Of a DNA stretch of 64,000 nucleotides, positions 46,400 to 57,259 are shown one piece after another (the stretch's first letter is position 1; every line of letters starts with the position of its first letter). The stretch covers positions 85,431,121-85,495,120 of the forward strand of contig OY755244.1 in the NCBI GenBank assembly GCA_963576725.1, read 5' to 3'. The notes below the pieces were generated by a model. The model was not told where the DNA came from. It was given only the letters and a program-made list of their open reading frames with translations, and ran no database searches. The position numbers and the translations under genes were made by a program. The DNA comes from Azorinus chamasolen (Eukaryota; Mollusca; Bivalvia; Cardiida; Solecurtidae).

Positions 46400-48070
46400 A
46401 AATCGTTGTCTATAGAAGTACCTTATTCATCATAGAAACCAGGGATATGTAATTCATATATTTCTTATAGATATCCGTATTAATAAGTAAACATGCATTA
46501 CATACAAATGTAAAGTAATAACATTATGTGCGCACACCTTGCTAGAGTCAGTACATGTTATTCATTGCAGGTTCTGGTAAGTACGATTTGATTATACAAA
46601 TATTTGATTTTGATACAATATCATGTTCAACAGGTCAGTCACTGTAAATTCTGGTTGGTAAGAATATGCAATACATTGTTTGATGTTTATATTTGTTGAC
46701 GATTGGCACATTCTTACACCTCGCAACACATACCTTGTCAGCCTTTAGCTAAAAAAACAGTATCAAGGCATTTCGAACAGGATTCTTCTCGTGTGATATT
46801 GCATTGTAGTGTCTTGTCAAATGTATCACTTTGACATATTCTGGCATCCAAGTGATGTGGTTCTTTTTTACTGCCCAGCTTCTATCATTTTGATCCAGTT
46901 TGAAAGGAATTATGGATAGATATTTGAATTCGAAAAACAGAAGAGTAATGGTCCTTGATTTGATTCGAATCTGTTGATAATTTGTGCTGCGCGTATCAAA
47001 GTCATAGTTGTGAAAGTGCATGCGAATTTTATCAGCTTTTGAAGTTTTGCAATTATACGTTTGTTAGTCAGTCGATTCATTATGTCTTCCCATCAATCCG
47101 CCCGTCCATTCTCTATAATAGGCAATGTTGGTGTTTTAAAAGTGTGTTGGTTAGTGGATGAGCGAGTAGGGAAGACATATGTCTTTGTTTTAAAACAATC
47201 CTCATATTTAAAGTGTGTCACTGCTCCATTAGTGTAGGTGAATAAAAGGTAAATGTATGTGTGATACATCAGCGACTTTCAATTCTGTTGAGAATCGTAT
47301 AAAATTATGATTAAATATTAACTGACGTATGTTACATGTGGCTATTCACATGTATATCTCTATTTATTACTCTATGACTGCTTGTGATTCATATAAACAG
47401 ATGTAAACAGATGTTCTAAAAGTCAGAAAGTCAGAGTGCATATATGCAATATAAAACGCAAAGTAAGTAAGCAAGTCGGTTTGGTTGATTGTTGTCATTG
47501 AAATATAAACAGGGGAAATGCATGCTTTTCTGGTTTCTTGTATCATGGGATAAAAGAATATTACAAGAGTTTTACCAAAGGATTTCTCTTTTCGCATTGC
47601 TACATTTGCTTTCGAAGGATCTCTCACTTTCAGAATATATTAGATAATATGACACGAGATTTGTTATGTTTTCCAACACTGGCACATATTTACCATTGAC
47701 TAACCAGCTTTACACATTACATTGCAAATACTCACAATTATGTATGTCCTGTGTCAGTTCAATTTTTTCTTACATATTTTTCTGCAAAAAAATACCGATA
47801 ACCTGCGAATAATTCTCATGGTTTTGTCAATAGGACACGGAATGAGTTAATAGTAGCCGACAAAAATGGCAAACATTTGTGTTAAATGTCGAAAATAGAA
47901 GCTGCTTTCACAGGTTAACATGCAATCGTGTCGTATGTGTGGTTTGGCAGATGGAATAATTTCCGCCATCATAGATACAAAGACTAGTTCTCGCATCAAT
48001 CACGCCAGGTAATACGTTTTTATTTAAGTTGTTGATTTTGATTCATTTTAGTTATGATAAAATATAAATT
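46400..48070. other. No supported gene
   Basis: Frames up to 90 residues on the minus strand (46749-47021, 47367-47627) match nothing I recognise. A fragment of the R-family repeat (TCGCATTGCTACATTTGC, TTTCGAAGGATCTCTC) is at 47.58-47.64 kb. Confidence 0.4.
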
Positions 48071-48075
48071 CAGAC

Positions 48076-48330
48076 AGTAGGAGACCCTTCGAAAGTCAAA
48101 GTAGCAATGCGTAAAAAGAAACAAATGCAGACACGGTTTTATTAAGTCTGTAATTAAGTAGTAATTACAGGTTCAACACTACTGACACCACCTAACACCG
48201 GTTTAAGCGGTACTCAATTGCCTTAACTACAAGCACGAAAGTGGTGATCCCGAAGGATCAGAAAATATAAAAAAAACTGAAAATGAAGTACGATACGACT
48301 TTTTACGGCCGCCACACATGCAGTTGTGAA
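48076..48330 (-). repeat. R-family dispersed repeat
   Basis: It contains GAGACCCTTCGAAAGTCAAA, the AGACACGGTTTTATTAAGTC block, CCTAACACCGGTTTAAGC, ATCCCGAAGGATCAG and TTTTACGGCCGCCACACA, in the order seen in the 62.5- and 62.9-kb copies. Confidence 0.65.
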
Positions 48331-48475
48331 TTACATGATTTCCAAAACGTTCTGTCTGTAAGCAACCCCTGTGCACATTTTTATGAACCTACTTGTTAAA
48401 ACAAATACAAAGTCTAGACAATGCTTCTAAACAATCTTTTGAAGGCAACACTTGACCATGACTTTAACTAAATCT

Positions 48476-49975
48476 TTTAGTTAAAGTACAAAAATGAGTC
48501 ATGCAGGAAATACCACATACAGAACAAACACTCGCCCGAACAGCAACACAAGGAAACAGCAAATTTGCATGGGTAGAAAAAACAACAAGAGACGCACAAA
48601 GACAAAACAAACATACAATAGGAGGAAGATGGAAGTACCGCCTTGGAACGGTCAGTGACAAAAGTCACCGGGGGTTTAAACCGGTTTATGGGCGCCCAAC
48701 CTCACCCTTATTCCATCCCCATCCTAAAAGACAAACAGTGTAAATAAACGTATCCCCTCTCCGACTAATCTACAACAACCGCGACAGCAAATACAGTGGT
48801 AAAGTGCATGTATAACGAAAAAACATTTAATTGAACTTACTGTATCCACCTATCGCTAGTGTACTCAATGATTGAGCTGCAAACAGAGTAACTGTAGAAA
48901 AGTAATAAAGGGTACGACAAAAATGAAATAGTACAGATATCCGACGTTCTCCTTCCATTTCTGGATTTAAGAGGTCGCCTTGATAGAGTACTAAACCTTT
49001 CTTGTCGGCGTACATGCAAAGAGGCCAGCGTGATTGCCAACTGTAAAAGGGTTCACAACCAAACATGCAGTATGTTGTAATAATACAGGATCATATCCCT
49101 TTTTAATGAATTGTTTTATATATTTGATGAACAAAGTGAGAAAATGGGTATGTCCAATAATTCTACGAAGTTTGTAAATCACATCACCATAAAATTCAGG
49201 ATGTGAAATACCGTGTCGCAAAAGTACCTTGAGATTACATTTGTACTTGCCAATAAGCGAGAGATTTCGATAGTAAAATTTAGAGAAAGTTTTTCTTAGT
49301 TTATGGTATCTATATCCTTGTTTAAGCAGTTTTTCAATTAAAATGAGATTTCGACTGTTAAAATCGTCAATAGATGAACAAGCTCTAGCAAAACGAATAA
49401 GTTGAGATATATAAACCCCGTAAGATGGAGCACGGGGAACATCCCCGTCAAGATGAGGAAAATTTACAATATTAAAATCAAAATCATCTCTTTTGTCATA
49501 TATTTTAGAAGAAATCATTCCATTATTAATTTTAAGGTCTAGGTCAAGAAACGCTGCATAATTGTCGGACGGGTTAGCTTTATTCAATTTGAGTTCTTTA
49601 GGATAAATTGTAGGAATCAGAGCATTAAAGAAAGGGTTATCTAAGTTAAAAATATCATCCAAATATCGACAAGTATCATTGAAGGCTTTTATAACATCTT
49701 CTTGTGATTGAGGATTCAAACTCAACATGAAATCTCTCTCATAGCAGTACAAAAACAAATCTGCGACAAGTGGTGCACAATTCGTACCCATGGGAATACC
49801 AATTACCTGACGGTATATAGCATTCCCATAACGTACAAATATGTTATCCAAAAGAAAGGTTAGTGCTTCGCAAACTTCTGAGCAAGTCCAATTGCTGTAA
49901 TATTTCATTTGCTCGTCAGTAAAGAAAGCTTTTTCAGCATTACATGCCAAGAATGAAGACTGAAAGGAAATATTT
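48476..49975 (-). mobile_element. Naiad subfamily 2, 5'-truncated, minus strand
   Basis: Reading leftward from about 49975, the RT gene is followed by a 3' UTR ending near 48476. The UTR matches the solo fragment at 37.80-38.12 kb and shares with the main array the AAACCGGTTT palindrome and the ACCGTTCCAAGGCGGT hairpin. The truncation point abuts a 42-bp minisatellite. Penelope-like elements are often 5'-truncated, and Naiads are reported to prefer microsatellite-like targets. Confidence 0.85.
48991..49975 (-). pseudogene. Truncated Naiad reverse transcriptase, subfamily 2
   Basis: The minus-strand frame ends with a stop at 48991. Homology to the main-array RT begins near SSFLACNAEKAFF (about 49950). 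The ORF upstream of that comes from flanking DNA. Motif B (GIPMGTNCAPLVADLF) and motif C (CRYLDDIF) are present, as are the thumb-region matches LLKQGYRYHKLRKTFSKFYY and HPEFYGDVIYKLRRI. Motif A, the finger motifs, the linker and the endonuclease are missing, so it cannot be active. Protein divergence from the main array is substantial, which supports a separate subfamily. None of the four UGA sites is covered, so whether this subfamily used selenocysteine is unknown. Confidence 0.85.
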
Positions 49976-49979
49976 GAAA

Positions 49980-51115
49980 CAAATACTACATAGTGATGAT
50001 AAAATATAAATGAGTTATAATCAGTTAAACAATACACATAGTTGTATATTGCCGACGTCTTGTGCGAGAACACTGAATTATTTTCTTTGTGGTCTGTACA
50101 TTCATTTTACATTGTTGGACAGCATTCGTTATAGGTACATTTATTGGATACTGTTAGGTAGTATTCTTCGTTTTTCGTACAATTATTGGATATAAATGGA
50201 CCATTTTCTTCTTGGTCATTATATGTATTAGATATTGTTAAATAGTATTCGTTAATCGTGCATTTATCGGATATATGTAGAAAATATTCTGCTTGATCTA
50301 TACATGTTCTGGATACTGTTAGAAATTCTTCGTAAACTGTACGTACAGTTGAACTTCGATAACTCGAACTTGAAGGGACCATACAAATTAGTTCGAGATA
50401 AAAGAAGTTCGAGTCATCCTATTTCTAATCTTAACAATTTCTCAATGCCACAGCTTAATACAGGTCTAAAGTAATGCTGAAAGCTCCTGTAGGAGCTTTC
50501 AGCATTACTTTAAACCTGTATAAAGCTGGGACATGTGTTTCCAGATATCTGTAGCGATACATTTTAGAGCAAATATGTATTGTAAGTTTTGGAAGGACTG
50601 AACTTTTCGTTCGAGTTATCCCGAAGTTCGAGTTATCCGAAGTTCAACTGTATATTGGCTGTTGATGAATACTAGTATCGATGATAACTGATACTATTCG
50701 TCATGATAATTATATGTATTTGATAATTCGTGATCCAAACATTTATTTGATATTATTGGATATCACTTAATTTGGTAATATATTTCGATAAAATATTTCA
50801 TGATCTGTACATTTATTGGATAGTGTTCGATATCATTCTTCGTGGTCCCTATATTTATTGGATAGTGTTGGATATTATTCTTCGTGGTCCCTACAATTAT
50901 TGGATAGTGGTGGATATTATTCTTCGTGGTCCCTACAATTATTGGATACCAACATGATACTATTCTTAGTTATCCGTACATTTATTGGATATATTTTGAT
51001 AATGCGCTTCATTATCCATACATTTATTGGATATATTTTGATAATGCGCTTCATTATCCATACATTTATTGGGTATTAATGAATAATATTCTTCGTGGTC
51101 TGTACATTTAATGTG
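49980..51115. repeat. 42-bp minisatellite, interrupted by a MITE
   Basis: The clearest units are at 50.82-51.07 kb: TATTGGATAGTGTTGGATAT plus TATTCTTCGTGGTCCCTACA plus AT (42 bp), and a second type, TACATTTATTGGATATATTT plus TGATAATGCGCTTCATTATC plus CA (also 42 bp). Diverged units extend left to about 50.05 kb. A 309-bp TA-flanked MITE sits inside at 50344-50652. Repetitive frames (HTFIGYILIMRFI) come from the 42-bp period, which is a multiple of three. Confidence 0.8.
50344..50652. mobile_element. TA-flanked MITE, family M, 309 bp
   Basis: The inverted ends TACAGTTGAACTTCGATAAC and GTTATCCGAAGTTCAACTGTA start and end on TA. The centre is a dyad: GCTGAAAGCTCCTGTAGGAG plus CTTTCAGC. It shares its central dyad type with family F but has different termini. 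It splits the minisatellite. Confidence 0.8.
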
Positions 51116-51177
51116 TTCTTTACATTGCATCTTGTTTTATATCTAAAATGATTGATTTGAAAATTCACGTAGCGATC

Positions 51178-52401
51178 AAAATATTAAACAATGCATATAT
51201 AATGTATCCTACCCTTATACGCAAGCATGTCTTGCAAGCATTTGTATTACCAACGTAAGTTCTTTTACAACGCATCGGAGTTTATTATTGCCGTTAGGTG
51301 TTGTTTTAAGATCATTTCTCGTGATCAAATAAACCATTTCTATTTCTGTCTAATATAGACAGTCCATAACCTTAAGCGTCCGTTTCTGATTGGTATCTAC
51401 AATCAAGCATAAATTGGCTAGAAATTACCTATTATCCAATTTAGCGCTCACTGGTTCTGAGATTTACACATCATTACCTCACGGAATGTAATCAGTCAAC
51501 ATAACCCTCGGTACCAATATCTTTCGGTAGCTTGAATTGATTGATATTTTCTCTGTATAGAGAATAGGGATTATATAACTGCCTATTTTGCTACAAGATG
51601 AATATTTGACATCAACTTTAACACTTAACGTAACTATTTGTTTTCTGAAACTACGTTTTCCCTTGCTCATTTGCAAGGCCTTTGAAATTCCTCCTTAGAT
51701 CAGATCAGCTGTTGAAAATAACTAGTTAGGGAAACAAATGTATGCTTTAATATATAGAACACTCAAGTTTATCTGATACACGCCGTAATGTGATGTCGGT
51801 CAGCTACATCTCACGGTAGCAGTACGGAAAGATGAAAGCTATATATGACTTCTTGATCCCGTTTCTATGTTACACATACTTCTTGTATTGAAACGCTACA
51901 ATATGTGCTTCTTCATTCCTATATGAAAATGAGCAGTTATCAAATAGCCCCCAATATGTATTAATAATGAAAATATCATTATCTTACGGATTTCCATAAT
52001 TTTATAACTATGACGTATTTGTGCTAATCCAAATAATTTCTCGTGATATATTTCTTTATTATCCTCCTGTTACCTTGTACCCCTATATCAGTCAGCGTAC
52101 TTTGAGGACAGAGTGATTTTACGAACATATCCACAAACCTGTGTTTATCTGCATCTCTCTTTGTCGCCCTTCCTTTTACGAGATTTTTGCGTCTTTGTAT
52201 TTGTGTGTTTGTTGATGTGTGCGCGCGCGTGTGTGTGTGGTTGTGTGTGTGTCATTTAGTCTTTGTACTTGTGCGTATGCGCAGGCGTGTATGTGTGCCT
52301 GAGTGTGTTTGTGGCCTTGCGTTTGTGTGGTTGTGCGTGTGTGGTTGTGTGTGTGTCACTTATTTTCTATCGGTGTTTTTGAATGCACAAGTACAAAGAC
52401 A
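51178..52401. repeat. Composite repeat, copy I
   Basis: Segment A (51178-51762) and segment B (51764-52401) are nearly contiguous here. Both recur at 54454-55037 and 55600-56169. Short frames of 65 residues on the minus strand are conserved between copies but look non-coding. Segment B ends in Naiad-like 3' sequence. Confidence 0.75.
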
Positions 52402-52494
52402 CAAGTACAAAGACAAGAAAAGTATAAAAGTAATGGTGACAAAGAGAGTACCGCCTTGGAACGGTCAGTAGCAAAACCACAATTACAATGCTGA
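52150..52494. mobile_element. Two Naiad 3' tails joined tail-to-tail
   Basis: CTCTCTTTGTCGCCCTTCC (52155, plus strand) begins a Naiad 3' tail that runs through TG-rich DNA to TTTCTATCGGTGTTTTTG (52375). It is joined directly to an inverted tail: CACAAGTACAAAGACACAAG, GGTGACAAAGAGAGTACCGC, then the hairpin as TTGGAACGGTCAG to about 52480. Inverted junctions of this kind are a hallmark of Penelope-like insertions. The V/C-rich frames are microsatellite translations. Confidence 0.7.
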
Positions 52495-52683
52495 ATTTGC
52501 AAATGGACTATTCCACACTTCAAACAGGTCAAGTTTACGGTGAATATTTATGGATTTTTCTAAAGAAAAGTGTAACATGACAGCATAGACCCTGATGAGA
52601 GAGCTCCTCTAGAGTCCTTTCATCTGGGTCTACACTGTTTGCAAAGGAAATTAGTTACTCGTTTCCCGCATTGCACGGATTAA
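52486..52683. mobile_element. Family G MITE, second copy
   Basis: GCTGAATTTGCAAATGGACT, AACAGGTCAAGTTTACGG, GACCCTGATGAGAGAGCTCC and TTTCATCTGGGTCTACACTG match the element at 9.35 kb in order. It is fused directly to the Naiad tail on its left, so its left terminus is missing. Confidence 0.6.
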
Positions 52684-53355
52684 TTAGCTGAATGTTTTGG
52701 AACAAAGTGCATTTTGAATTTTCATTATCTTTTTTATTATGCGAATATACTGTCTTGAAAGACAACATTTTGTTCGAGAAAGCATTTCCGTGATATATGT
52801 GGCAACACAAAATTGCCTTTGCTTAAATTTGATATACGGAAACCAGTGTTATTTTGAATTTTGTGTAAACCAGACCAAAATAAAGAAATTCAAATTGTAA
52901 AGACATGCAAATAAAACTGAAGTAGTGAGTGAATTCCCAGATATCAACATTATCACTTTAGCAACATTAAAGATGATTAATGGATCTATTGTTCCTTGTT
53001 ATCAGATAATGTCGAATAATCAGTCATGGAATGACCTTTTTAAACTTTTAAATGATTTTACAAAGTGCCATTAAATCATCCAAAATCAGCAATTAGTCAA
53101 CAATTCAGGTAATATGATCTGTTTCACTGTTCTGGGGCTGAAATCGATACTGACTTGCCTTATCTCGTGAACGCTCTACTTCAGTGGAATAATGTAATTT
53201 CCAGGTTTCCTTCTCATTGGCATTAAAGGATTTCTCTTGAGAAACCATTTTCGTTATGTACAACTATGTTCCTGGAGCTTCTGGACTATCTTTGTTCTAA
53301 TCTGATGGTAAACGTTACCTTGATTTTTAACCATTTACTCCATAAATACGCACTG

Positions 53356-53423
53356 GCAAACAGAGTAGACCCAGATCAGACGGCTCCTGTAGGAGCCGTC
53401 TGATCAGGGTCTACTCTGTTTGC
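53356..53423. repeat. 68-bp near-perfect dyad (family D core)
   Basis: GCAAACAGAGTAGACCCAGA plus TCAGACGGCTCCT are followed by GT and then AGGAGCCGTCTGATCAGGGT plus CTACTCTGTTTGC. The arms are 33 bp with one mismatch. It is the clearest copy of the hairpin core seen in eroded form in at least eight family-D MITEs here. The surrounding element begins near 53.33 kb (CCATTTACTCCATAAATACG). Confidence 0.85.
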
Positions 53424-54400
53424 TGATTGAACAATATATATCTGATGCTACAGGGCTAAGGCATCATATCGATATGTAGTTATCTGTAGCTCATACAGTA
53501 CGACTCGTACAATAAAACAAAACATATTAACCTTAAACAATATGTGATTAAAAAAGGGGCATCGAGCAAAGCTGCATCACATCATAATTCAAACTGCTAA
53601 ACATATCCGTTGTTTTTAAACAATTTAGAAGCAAGTTTATAATTGATGTAGACGAAATTTTCTGCTGAAGTTTTATTCGAGTTTTATGAACGGCGATGTT
53701 TTTATAAATGTCTACACAATAACAGGCCGCTCGATGACGTATATTAAACATACATCGCGTAAATGTATATTTTCATGTTTTAGAACTTTGAGACGATATG
53801 TTTGGTTTGAATTTATATTAAACAATCAATGGGAAATGCTGAAAATGAAAGGGTAGACTGACTATAATTATTCATTTCGAATGAAAGGTTGAAAAGGTGG
53901 CACCACCTTGTACTAGTTTTCTGTACAATAATGTACACTTTAAAATCATGTTGTACGTATGTAAGACTGTACACAAATTTACGTTACCCGTAAATCTGAT
54001 TTTGAAAGACTCCTGTAATAAATCTAAGTAAATTTAAATACTCATGTAAGACATTCTATTAGGCTGTTTTAACCAGGATACACTTGTAGGCTATTGCTTT
54101 GGTTTTGCTGTCAGTGTGCATACCAAACAGTCATTACCAGCGATACTTTGGGGAAAATCAAAACAACACCTTTTTGCTGAGAGGAAATTTTGTTATGTTT
54201 TGCCCGGTGTCTCAGATTTCAATCTGTTCGCCATTCGAGCTGCCCACCAGTTTGTCCATCTGTCTACGTATCGGTCAGTCTATTGTGTCGTGTTTGACTC
54301 CAAACGTAAGAAGTGGGTCCCCTAAGGTCATGCAACTTTATATATTGCTCGATCATTATGTGACGTTGAGCACATGTCACAGGGTTGTCATATTCTCTGT

Positions 54401-54456
54401 AACACAAAACATTTACACACAGGCTATCGCGTTACAAATATCATTTATAGGAGAAA
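54401..54456 (+). repeat. 56-bp direct repeat, left copy
   Basis: AACACAAAACATTTACACAC through TTTATAGGAGAAA is repeated identically at 56169-56224. The pair brackets composite copy II (1.71 kb between). The left copy lies inside the 169-residue frame 54099-54608, which I do not recognise. Confidence 0.8.
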
Positions 54457-56169
54457 ATATTAAACAATGCATATATAATTTATCCTACCCTCATACGCAA
54501 GCATGTCTTGCAAGCATTTGTATTACCAACGTAAGTTCTTTAACAACGCATCGGAGTTTATTATTGCCGTTAGGTGTTGTTTTAAGATCATCTCTCGTGA
54601 TCAAATAAACCATTTCTATTTCTGTCTAATATAGACAGTCCATAACCTTAAGCGTCCGTTTCTGATTGGTATCTACAATCGGGCATAAATTGGCTAGAAA
54701 TTACCTATTATCCAATTTAGCGCTCACTGGTTCTGAGATTTACACATCATTACCTCACGGAATGTAATCAGTCAACATAACCCTCGGTACCAATATCTTT
54801 CGGTAGCTTGAATTGATTGATATTTTCTCTGTATAGAGAATAGGGATTATATAACTGCCTATTTTTCTACAAGATGAACATTTGACATCAACTTCAACAC
54901 TTAACGTAACTATTTGTGTTCTGAAACTATGTTTTCCCGTGCTCATTTGCAAGGCCTTTGTAATTCCTCCTTAGATCAGATCAGCTGTTGAAAATAACTA
55001 GTTCGGGAAACAAATGTACGCTTTAATATATAGAACATGTATTTTGTGAAAACTCCATTTTTCTACCATACAAAAACACCGTTATTTGCATTGCCTGACA
55101 CGAAAATAACAATTGTGATAACAATTTGGAACGTTCAACCCTATATCTAAACATTTATTAATTTGCACTTTCGTCGTTGACACTTTCAATTTCTTGCTAC
55201 GAAGATGAGCGAGTACATAATAATTACTTTGTTTAAGGTGCTTCCATATTCAAACAGTGTCGATGTCTATTTTACTGGTATGTTTCAAACCATATATATC
55301 ATGGGATTCGGTTACCGGTCAGTATCAAAGGTGGTGGATACTTTTATGACACGTTACTGTTTAATTATAAATTCTTTTGAAAAAAATGTAACAATGTGTA
55401 GTTGATGCGGAACCATAAATGAAACAATGTCTCTTCATATGAGCCATATCGATTTAATATGCCTCTTTTATCCTGGTATACTAAAAAACAGAACAGAAAT
55501 GTCGCACGAAAGTCCACAGCAACCGCCAGAAGCACACATGAAGAGTGCACGGCCACACACATACTCACACACACACACACACACACACGCACAGAGACCC
55601 AAGTTTATCTGATACACGCCGTAATGTGATGTCGGTCCCGTTTCTATGTTACACATACTTCTTGTATTGAAACGTTACAATATTTTCTTCTTCATTCCTA
55701 TATGAAAATGAGCAGTTATCAAATAACTCCCAAATTTATTAATAATGAAAATATCATTATCTTACGGATCTCCATAAATTTATAACTATGACGTATTTGT
55801 GCTAATCCAAATAATTTCTCGTGATATATTTCTTTATTATTCTCTAGTTACCTTGTACCCCTATATCAGTCAGAGTGGTTTTACGAACATATCCACAAAC
55901 CTGGGTTTATCTGCATCTCTCTTTGTCGCCCTTCCTTTTACGAGATTTTTGTGTCTTTGTATTTGTGCGTTTGTTGATGTGTGTGCGCGCGCGTGTGTGT
56001 GGTTGTGTGTTTCACTTAGTCTTTGTACTTGTGCGTACGCGCAGGCATGTATGCGTGCATGAGTGTGTTTCTGTGCGTGCGTTTGTGTGGCTGCGCGTGT
56101 GTGGTCGTGCGTGTGCCTCACTTATTTTCTATCGGTGTTTTTGTATGCACAAGTACAAAGACACAAGTA
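54454..56169. repeat. Composite repeat, copy II, with 0.56-kb insertion
   Basis: Segments A (54454-55037) and B (55600-56169) match copy I at 51.18-52.40 kb. Here 562 bp (55038-55599) separate them, ending in an (AC)n tract and GCACAGAGACC. Segment B lacks about 55 bp present in copy I (the part around CAGCTACATCTCACGGTAGC). The copy ends inside the inverted Naiad tail at CACAAGTA. Confidence 0.7.
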
Positions 56170-56224
56170 ACACAAAACATTTACACACAGGCTATCGCGT
56201 TACAAATATCATTTATAGGAGAAA
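56169..56224 (+). repeat. 56-bp direct repeat, right copy
   Basis: Identical to 54401-54456. The mariner-type transposon starts nine bases downstream. Confidence 0.8.
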
Positions 56225-56233
56225 GTATGAATA

Positions 56234-57256
56234 TACAGGGTGTTTCATAATATCTGTTACCATTACAAACTAATATGAACATTACACAGAACACACTACA
56301 CTGTCATGTTATATGTCATTTAAAAGGAAACATTTCAAAGTTTTAAGTATTGCAAAAAGTTTGGGAGAACGTTTACGTCATGACGTCATTTATGACGTCA
56401 TCATAATAAGTTGTATTTTCGAGATGACACTGCCCATAGAAAAGTGCGCTGAAATAGTAAAGCTGTATTATAAGACTTATTCGCAGATCACAGTTATCAG
56501 ATCAATGCAAATGCGACACGCTGAAGATGGGAATTGAATGCAATGCAAGTATATAGAATTTGGTGATTGGTGAAAGACAGAAGACATGATAATGCCGGAA
56601 GACAGAGAGCGGTCAGATCATCGGAGTGATTGGAGCCGGAGGAATCCGTAATTGCAAAAACACCACAAAACTATGTGTTCCGAGTCATGGGCGATATAAC
56701 TAACACAATTAGTATTTCCAGTGTATCCAGGATGCTCAGGATTGACTTGAAATTGACGCTATACACTATTTCAATCAAGCAACATTTGAAAGATTTTGAC
56801 ATTAGCAGTCGACTTGCTTTTGCGGCCTGGATGGAAGACCGGTCCGAAATAGCAGACAATACCTGGTTTTCTGAAGAAGCTCACTTCTATCTAAATGTTC
56901 AAGTGAGTGTACAGTCCTTCGCCATCGTCCACAGAAAAGTTGAAGCTATCGACCAGACGTTAAATTAGAAATAGTTCGCCAGACATGCGCAGATCCGTAA
57001 TAAACAACTTCAAGAAACGTTTAAAGACACCGTTTTGCTACGAGGAGGACGTCATCTTGAGTATGCACTGTAAACTCGCATATTTTTATGAAGGGACAAT
57101 AAGTTTAGCATTTCTCGAAAACATGTTGATGTTAGGTGTCAAATGAAACTTTGTTTCGTCTCCTGTCACTGAGTGACTTTCATTTTTACATATATTCAAA
57201 ATGTTGAAAAATATGAGACTGTAAAATGGTAACAGATATTATGAAACACCCTGTAT
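56234..57256 (+). mobile_element. Mariner/IS630-type DNA transposon, about 1.02 kb, defective
   Basis: The inverted ends TACAGGGTGTTTCATAATAT plus CTGTTACCATT and AATGGTAACAGATATTATGA plus AACACCCTGTA are near-perfect and about 30 bp long, and lie on TA. Between them are fragments of one transposase gene. At 1.02 kb it is shorter than usual for autonomous members (about 1.3 kb), consistent with internal loss. Confidence 0.85.
56430..57090 (+). pseudogene. Decayed mariner/IS630 transposase
   Basis: Three pieces survive in order. First, an N-terminal helix-turn-helix piece (MTLPIEKCAEIVKLYYKTYS, 56424-56483), similar to the DNA-binding domain of this superfamily. Second, a central piece in the frame 56630-56968 with SISSVSRMLRIDLKLTLYTI, RLAFAAWMEDR and WFSEEAHFYLNV, which corresponds to the FSDEAHF block holding the first catalytic Asp; here that position reads Glu. 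Third, a C-terminal piece near 57000-57090 (INNFKKRL; then GGRHLEYAL in another frame). The second and third catalytic acids are missing, and stops and frameshifts separate the pieces. It cannot encode an active enzyme. Confidence 0.7.
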
Positions 57257-57259
57257 AAA

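Noticed and set aside
50772..51111. Repetitive protein with 14-residue repeats
   Set aside because: It is the 42-bp minisatellite read in frame, with no start context and no non-repeat coding flank.
54099..54608. 169-residue plus-strand ORF
   Set aside because: It runs across the 56-bp direct repeat into composite segment A, so it joins unrelated repeats. No domain was recognised.
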